Assembly (NCBI GenBank): GCA_030068145.1
Contig: JAPJBO010000563.1
Coordinates: forward strand, 1 to 64,000
DNA length: 64,000 nucleotides
From: Diplonema papillatum
Taxonomy: Eukaryota > Euglenozoa > Diplonemea > Diplonemida > Diplonemidae
Direction: 5' to 3'
The translations under genes were made by a program, and so were the position numbers. Below, piece after piece: positions 58,374 to 64,000 of this stretch. The notes under the pieces are model-generated. The model made no database searches. It was not told where the DNA came from and saw nothing but the letters and a program-made list of their open reading frames with translations. Within the stretch, counting starts at the first letter, position 1; each line of letters starts with the position of its first letter.

Positions 58374-58505
58374 TAGGTAGACCCGCATGACTCCAGGTCC
58401 GTTCAACACGTGGTTCGGTAGTTACAGCACTTGGCTCTCTTGGATCGCTTCTGTTCTTTGTCGGGCAGCATCGTCGAGCATTTCCTTTCAAGAGGGCGCA
58501 TATGT
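58374..58505 (+). mobile_element. SINE-like repeat B, copy 3
   Basis: GTAGACCCGCATGACTCCAG, GTTCAACACGTGGTTCGGTA and CGTCGAGCATTTCCTTTCAA; a 5'-truncated copy. Confidence 0.85.
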
Positions 58506-58584
58506 AACCGTACAGTGCGCACCCGGCCCCCTCTCTTCCGACATGTTTTCCCGCGATTGCTCCATTCCACAGCCCGATGGGCTC

Positions 58585-58603
58585 TCTTTCCATCAGTAAG
58601 GTA

Positions 58604-58647
<44 letters not shown>

Positions 58648-58885
58648 GTTAGTGGGTGAACAATCCAATCCTTAGACAATTCTGCTTGTCTAGGTTTGGA
58701 AGAGCCGACATCGAATCGAAGGATCAAAAAGCAACGTCGCTATGAACGCTTGGCTGCCACAAGCCAGTTCTCCCTGTGGTGATTTTTTTTGTCACCACCG
58801 GCTTCATCCCTTGAACACGAAGCGAGACCAAAGGATCGTTAGGCCATGCTTTCACACCCGAGGATCGGTACTGAAGATCCCGGAA
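58585..58885 (-). pseudogene. 28S rRNA fragment 6 (3' region)
   Basis: AACCAACCTGTCTCACGACG, CTAAACCCAGCTCACGTTCC, GTGGGTGAACAATCCAATCC, AAGGATCAAAAAGCAACGTC and ACGCTTGGCTGCCACAAGCC are the reverse complement of the last few hundred bases of the LSU core. It covers and extends fragment 3. Confidence 0.9.
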
Positions 58886-58934
58886 CCGTCGCCCCGCGTA
58901 CGCAAACAAGGGAACGCAGGGGGTGGTGAGATAC

Positions 58935-59215
58935 GAGTGTACCAGGGAAAGCCTGCTACACGGGAGCCAAGCTTCACGTGTTCGGCGGTACTGCAGAGCC
59001 ACGGGCCTACGGGTCAAGTGGCTACCGATTTCCCAAACTAAAGCATCGAGGCTTGGCGCACCTTGGGGCTTGGTGCTCGCGCTGAACACAAGCTCGTCGA
59101 GACGGTCAGCCGCAGGGCAGAGCGGACGGGGTTGTGGCACTCTGCTGCCTCCGACTCAAGCTTTGCAAGCTGTGGTTGACCGTCACGTTCCTGGACCAGG
59201 AGCGGCCTTTTTCAC
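58935..59215 (-). repeat. dispersed repeat C, reversed
   Basis: Starts AGGGAAAGCCTGCTACACGG and ends CCTGGACCAGGAGCGGCC followed by a T-rich run. Together with the copies at 6.8 and 60.7 kb it defines a unit of about 285 bases. It follows closely on a 28S fragment here. Confidence 0.85.
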
Positions 59216-59242
59216 TTTTTCTTCTTTTTTTCTCCTTTTCTC

Positions 59243-59320
59243 TTTTTTGGAGTTAAAGTTCGCTTGAAATTCCGGGGTTTTAGGGTTTCCGTGTGACCGT
59301 TCATGAATGGGTTCTCTTAG
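59243..59320 (+). repeat. dispersed repeat F, long form
   Basis: TTTGGAGTTAAAGTTCGCTT, GAAATTCCGGGGTTTTAGGG and GTTCATGAATGGGTTCTCTT. Confidence 0.85.
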
Positions 59321-59499
59321 AGCAAGAAGGTTTTTCTTCTACTTCCGGGCAGAGGCGAAGCAGCTGGATCTGACCCGAGGCCACGTCGGGGCGGATCTGG
59401 CCAGGTGAGCGGCGACACCTCCCCTTAATGCGAGCACGAATGTACCGGGGAAAGCCTGCTACACGGGAGCCAAGCTTCACGTGTTCGGCGGTACTCGCA

Positions 59500-60665
59500 T
59501 GGGGCCAGCGATAGCGGAGCAGAACCATGCCTTTGCGTGCTTGCGCCGAAGCATAGCGAAGGACCAAAACAGGGGTTACGCCAGGTAAAGCGAATGATTG
59601 GAGGCATTGGGGAAATCGCTTCCTCGACCTATTCTCAAACTTTAAATGGGCGTGAGCTCGGGGTTACTTCATTGAACCCTGACGTAGAATCCTGGTTCTA
59701 AGTGGGCCACTTCTGGTAAGCAGGACTGGCGACGCGGGATGAACCGAGAGCTGACTGATCGGACAGGGATTCCAACACGCACTGCTTCCAGAAAGGAAGA
59801 CATCAGGTCCACACCACAATACGCACTCAGGGAAGACTTCTTCGTTCGTTCGCGCACACAGCGTGCGCAATCTTTTTTTTAAGGGCCAGCGATAGCGGAG
59901 CAGAACCATGCCTTTGCGTGCTTGCGCCGAAGCATAGCGAAGGGAGCGGACAGGGATTCCAACACGCACTGCTTCCAGAAAGGAAGAGAGAGAGAGAGAG
60001 AGACGAGTTAGAGGAAGACATCAGGTCCACACCACAATACGCACTCAGGGAAGACTTCTTCGTTCGTTCGCGCACACAGCGTGCGCAATCTTTTTTTTAA
60101 TGGCCAGCGATAGCGGAGCGCAGAACCATGCCTTTGCGTGCTTGCGCCGAAGCATAGCGAAGGAAACGGGCAGGGATTCCAACACGCACTGCTTCCAGAA
60201 AGGAAGACATCAGGTCCACACCACAATACGCACTCAGGGAAGACTTCTTCGTTCGTTCGCGCACACAGCGTGCGCAATCTTTTTTTTTAAGGGCCAGCGA
60301 TAGCGGAGCAGAACCATGCCTTTGCGTGCTTGCGCCGAAGCATAGCGAAGGGAGCGGACAGGGATTCCAACACGCACTGCTTCCAGAAAGGAAGACATCA
60401 GGTCCACACCACAATACGCACTCAGGGAAGACTTCTTCGTTCGTTCGCGCACACAGCGTGCGCAATCTTTTTTTTAATGGCCAGCGATAGCGAAGCGCAG
60501 AACCATGCCTTTGCGTGCTTGCGCCGAAGCATAGCGAAGGGAACGGACAGGGATTCCAACACGCACTGCTTCCAGAAAGGAAGACATCAGGTCCACACCA
60601 CAATACGCACTCAGGGAAGACTTCTTCGTTCGTTCGCGCACACTTCGTGTGCAATCTTTTTTTCT
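59500..60665 (+). repeat. tandem repeat of about 187 bases, four to five copies
   Basis: GGCCAGCGATAGCGGAGCAG, GTGCTTGCGCCGAAGCATAG, CACGCACTGCTTCCAGAAAG and GACTTCTTCGTTCGTTCGCG repeat at 59883, 60102, 60292 and 60479, with a partial copy at 59505 separated from the rest by the 28S fragment. The 59883 unit carries an extra GA tract. The last unit ends in repeat C. Confidence 0.9.
59560..59757 (+). pseudogene. 28S rRNA fragment 7
   Basis: CAGGTAAAGCGAATGATTGG, CTATTCTCAAACTTTAAATG, CTAAGTGGGCCACTTCTGGT and GACGCGGGATGAACCGAGAG in LSU order on plus. It overlaps the parts of LSU seen in fragments 1, 2 and 5, from separate events. Confidence 0.9.
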
Positions 60666-60674
60666 TCTACTTCC

Positions 60675-60957
60675 GGGCAAGGGACCAGGGAAAGCCTGCT
60701 ACACGGGAGCCAAGCTTCACGTGTTCGGCGGTACTGCAGAGCCACGGGCCTACGGGTCAAGTGGCTACCGATTTCCCAAACTAAAGCATCAAGGTGGTGC
60801 ACCTTGGGGCTTGGCGCTTGCGCTGAACACAAGCTCGTCGAGACGGTCAGCCACAGGGCAGAGCAGACGGGGTTGTGGCACTGAGCTGCCTCCGACTCAA
60901 GCTTTGCAAGCTGTGGTTGACCGTCACGCACCTGGACCCGGAGCGGCCTTTTTTCCT
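60675..60957 (-). repeat. dispersed repeat C, reversed, second copy
   Basis: Nearly the same as 58935-59215, ending GGACCCGGAGCGGCC and a T-run, immediately before MITE D copy 3. Confidence 0.85.
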
Positions 60958-60961
60958 TTTT

Positions 60962-61143
60962 GTGAGCCGGTCCGTCCCTATCTCTTGAAATTGCATCGAA
61001 GTGTCTGCCGCTGCTTATCACAATGAATCACGGTCCACCACGGTCTATCAGGTCCATCCCTAGTTCCTAGAGCTGCATCGAATTGCCCGATACTGTATTC
61101 TTCGGTCTATCACGGTCTATCAAGAGGGGATGGACCGGCTCAT
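60962..61143. mobile_element. MITE family D, copy 3 (reversed)
   Basis: TGAGCCGGTCCGTCCC to GGATGGACCGGCTCA, in the opposite orientation to copies 1 and 2. TTTG flanks both ends, a possible short target duplication. It appears inserted in the T-rich end of a repeat C copy. Confidence 0.88.
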
Positions 61144-61311
61144 TTGTGTGTGAGAGAGAGAGAGACGAGTTAGTGCAGGGACCATCTCTCCGAGGAGTAT
61201 CCGGTCGCCCCACTACTTGTGTTTCCGACGATCCCGAATGGACGTGCAGATAGGTGTGGGGGGTATTTTTTTTTTTTTTTTTTCCTCTTCTTCTTTTCTT
61301 CTACTTCCAGG

Positions 61312-61539
61312 CAGAGGCGCTAGCAGCTGCCGACTGCCGAACTGGCACAAGAGCATTTCGCACGGCGGGTTGTTTTTCGAGCCTTTCGGGGCTTCGTACC
61401 GCAAAAGGCCGATGGAGGAAGACATTTCGCGCATCTCACTACTTTTTCCCGAGCGAAATTTGTTTGCCTGCCCCGAGAGGTTTCAGCAGGCTTTCAGGCA
61501 GCAGTTCTTCCCACAATTCTTTTACTGCGTGTACCATTG
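61312..61539 (+). CDS. possible C-terminal exon, unknown
   Basis: A T-run and CTTCTACTTCCAG (a model acceptor) precede an open frame SCRLPNWHKSISHGGLFFEP, FGASYRKRPMEEDISRISLL, FPERNLFACPERFQQAF, QFFPQFFYCVYH, ended by TGA. Composition is convincing, with many aromatic residues. However, CTTCTACTTCCGGGCAGAGG also occurs at 59338 as part of a repeat, so the acceptor may be coincidence. No family was recognised. Confidence 0.35.
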
Positions 61540-61844
61540 AGCTCTATCTGGGGGGAGGATGGAGCGAGAGAGGATTGTCTGCATTAACAATGTTTTTCCC
61601 TTTATGGATTCGTTTTAACAGTCTCGTTTACAGTTAGTAGTAGGACAGACAGTAGTGACACACTGTACAAGTCGACAACCAAATGTGGCACTTCCACTGT
61701 CACGTTGTGGATCATACAAAGATGGCCAGCGGTGTCTTCAGATGTGCCTGATTTCATAGGTGGAATTGTAGGTGGGCCTACAATACTTGGCATGGCCGCA
61801 GCTACAGGTTTATGACCTGTACCTGTATACGGTGAGGTCGAGTC

Positions 61845-61990
61845 TCAGAAGCTCGAGCTAAAGAGGGTGTGCCCGAGTCACACCCGAAAAGCGGGTGTGC
61901 TTCAACCCAAACGCGTGGAAATACACACCCGAAATGCGGGTGTGACACCTGCTTTTTTACCCCAGCTGCCTCTGAGGCTGGAACCCTACG
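61845..61990. mobile_element. hairpin-rich short element G, copy 3 (reversed)
   Basis: TCTCAGAAGCTCGAGCTAAA at one end and CAGCTGCCTCTGAGGCTGGA at the other, with ACACCCGAAAAGCGGGTGTG and CACACCCGAAATGCGGGTGT stem-loops between. Intervals 61540-61844 and 61991-62330 hold nothing recognisable. Confidence 0.6.
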
Positions 61991-62439
61991 GGCGCTCCAA
62001 AGGACTCCAAACAAAAAAAGAAGAAAAAAAGGGGGTATCTCCCTTCGAGCCAGCAAAACAAATATAATTCCCTTCGATGGTGTTACCCACAATGCTGAAT
62101 ATAGAAGTTTGATAGAAGTTGTATGGAGTAGGGGGTGTCACTTTTTATTGTTATAATGATGGTGCACAACGCTGACGTTTTCTTGAGCCGAACTCCCGTT
62201 TTCTGCGCGCAAGCCCAACTGCGGTTGTGGTTCGCGCTGCACGCGGCCCTTTGGACCCATTTCGGGCGAGGTAAAGACACTGGCCTTGCCAACACCTCCA
62301 GTACTTTCTGACCACCTGTGATGTTCATCTTGGCAAGGGGCCAATGTGCAAGCGACCTTGCGTTTCTTGTGCTGATGCACTGGATGGCTCGCCTCGGCCT
62401 TTCCCTGCCACCAGCTCACAAGGGTGTTGTCCTGGCGGC

Positions 62440-62805
62440 TGGCTGAGCAGCTGGCTGGGCGACTGGCTGGGCAGCTGGCTGGGCGACTGGCTGGGCGACT
62501 GGCTGGGCGACTGGCTGGGCGACTGGCTGGGCGACTGGCTGGGCGACTGGCTGGGCAGCTGGCTGGGCGACTGGCTGGGCGACTGGCTGGGCGACTGGCT
62601 GGGCGACTGGCTGGGCGACTGGCTGGGCGACTGGCTGGGCGACTGGCTGGGCGACTGGCTGGGCGACTGGCTGGGCGACTGGCTGGGCGACTGGCTGGGC
62701 GACTGGCTGGGCGACTGGCTGGGCGACTGGCTGGGCGACTGGCTGGGCGACTGGCTGGGCGACTGGCTGGGCGACTGGCTGGGCGACTGGCTGGGCGACT
62801 GGCTC
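62440..62805. repeat. 12-bp minisatellite, about 30 copies
   Basis: GACTGGCTGGGC repeated about 30 times with rare AGCTGGCTGGGC variants. As 12 is a multiple of three and no stop forms in any phase, all six frames are open (WLGD, AGRL and LAGR on plus; ASRP, SQSP and related on minus). The long flanking frames (62344-62976 plus; 62138-62863 minus) may be coding or may be carried by this array. Confidence 0.95.
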
Positions 62806-63970
62806 CGTTTTGCATCACAGCCGCGCCAAACCGACGGGCCACCGGCGTTGCTGACGTGGTCACCGTATTTCAAAACAGCCGCGGCAATCCCGCCATGCAC
62901 TGCTCGTAAGTGCCCAGTGCTATCTGGGAGAGGACTGGTGCGGTTTCTGCTGCCATCTTTCCTTGTTTCAGCATAACTTTGTTCACGATCATCGTGAACG
63001 TACATGACATTGTTATGTGCAGATTTGTTCCTTCCCTGGTTCATCCATTTAACCCCTTAACTCCAGGCTCTCAACTTTTCCCTGGTTATTTGGTCGAAAT
63101 CCAAGCTTAAAAGTTCGGCCCCCTCCTTAGCGGTCTCGAGGCCCTTCGAGGGTGCATTTGAAGCTTATGTGATATTTTTGCAACTGATCTCTTCGCATTT
63201 GAGAGTTTTCCGTCTGGTATACACACGGTGGCCCTCAGGACAGGATGTCTGTTGAGCGTCGAGCCTGTCCTGAGCTTCTGGATTGGTTAGGGCCTTTTGC
63301 CCACCCCCGGCCACCCGACCAGCAGTTTAGCTAAAGGTGGCCAAATACAACCGCTAGCTCGGTAAGTCTTCTGAGGGTTGTTCTAAAATACTTCTGGGGG
63401 GTGCATAGACAGGAGCGTTCACAACAAGCATCCAATTCGGACAGCTTGAAGACGCTGTCCAAGTAGTCGTTTTGGAACCTTGCCGTCGTAGTTGTTGCTG
63501 CAGTCGTAGTCGTGTGCACTTCCTCCGCGTGGCACCACACTCCTGGAGGCACTTCAAACAGATGAATCCTCTTGTACCAGTCTCTTCTTCACTTCGGGCT
63601 GAGGAAACGAAGCAACCTTTCTCCAGGTTTTCGCACTGCAGATTTTGCAGCATCCCTGTTCTTCAGTACCTGCCATCCCAGTTCTGAAGTGCGCTCATAG
63701 GGGATGGCAATATGCCTGGTGAAGTGAAGTGCAAAAGGAGGGGCCATGGGGGACAACCTTTTTGGGTCGTATTCTGACGATTTCGTGACCGATCTTTCCA
63801 TTCCGTGTCTTCTCGGGAGCAACATGCACATATCACACGTACCACACGCGCTCCCGGTATGATCTAAATATAATTATATCGGGTTGAACGCGTCCAAGGG
63901 GGGTCATCTTTTTTTTCTAAACCCTCGGGAACAGAGAGACCGGGGACACCTGCGCTCATAGCATCAAAAA
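62806..63970. other. no clear gene at the right edge
   Basis: Minus-strand frames at 63354-63653 (with FICLKCLQECGATRRKC) and 63589-63831 (with YDPKRLSPMAPPFALHFTRH) look partly protein-like, but they overlap and no domain is evident. AGGATGTCTGTTGAGCG..CCTGTCCTGAGC at 63243 is a weak hairpin. Any gene here would need the sequence to the right. Confidence 0.3.
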
Positions 63971-64000
63971 TTGGTCGATTTAGTGAAACCTTTGGTGACT

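Noticed and set aside
62138-63044. Frames encoding WLGD, SQSP or ASRP repeats
   Set aside because: All six phases of the 12-base unit are open, so length alone is no evidence for a gene.

Overview
The window looks like nuclear DNA of a eukaryote, most likely a protist or alga with GC-rich exons inside long repeat-crowded introns. The reasons are interrupted genes with GTATGT-type donors, an ionotropic glutamate receptor-like gene whose exons join in phase, a TMEM161-family membrane protein, a secretory-pathway kinase of the Four-jointed/FAM20 type, a LINE, many short inverted-repeat elements, polyA-tailed retroposons and scattered fragments of 28S rRNA. There are no operons, Shine-Dalgarno sites or CRISPR arrays. 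The lineage cannot be fixed from the sequence alone.

0-16 kb: a receptor gene on the minus strand. Its four recognisable exons (14757-14193, 10277-9882, 9307-9039, 985-about 404) encode a signal peptide, a bilobed ANF-receptor-type amino-terminal domain, the first half of the glutamate-binding core (S1), M1 and the pore segment. The rest would lie left of the window. Intron 1 holds a LINE with its 5' half inverted. Intron 3 (8 kb) holds a 28S fragment, duplicated exon pieces, several repeat families, a SAP-like reading frame and a formin-FH2-like exon interrupted by a 37-bp minisatellite. The 5' flank plus start of exon 1 is tandemly duplicated.

16-31 kb: more 28S fragments, one split by a set of nested inverted-repeat elements, a 2-kb compound minisatellite, small candidate exons, and a satellite of 77 copies of a 43-bp unit.

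31-36 kb: a TMEM161-like exon (minus). Partial copies of its two ends lie at 26.6 kb and 35 kb, with a 193-bp-period satellite and a 48-bp minisatellite alongside. A terminal exon with a fitting membrane segment lies at 22.6-22.8 kb.

37-40 kb: a DNA transposon with 24-bp terminal inverted repeats. 41-47.5 kb: the complete Four-jointed/FAM20-like kinase gene (minus, 503 codons) followed by five truncated, frameshifted tandem copies of its 3' half, one shorter copy and one inverted piece.

47.5-64 kb: mostly repeats, with a tRNA-like Pol III unit, an EF-hand fragment, several 28S fragments and a 12-bp minisatellite open in all six frames.

Taken together the window is a few host genes in a landscape built by duplication, retroposition and small inverted-repeat elements. 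The main leads are the LINE inversion structure, the Russian-doll element with its unoccupied site in the same window, the short repeat that lies close to several acceptors, and the array of decaying kinase copies. All gene calls rest on reading motifs by eye; no database search was made.
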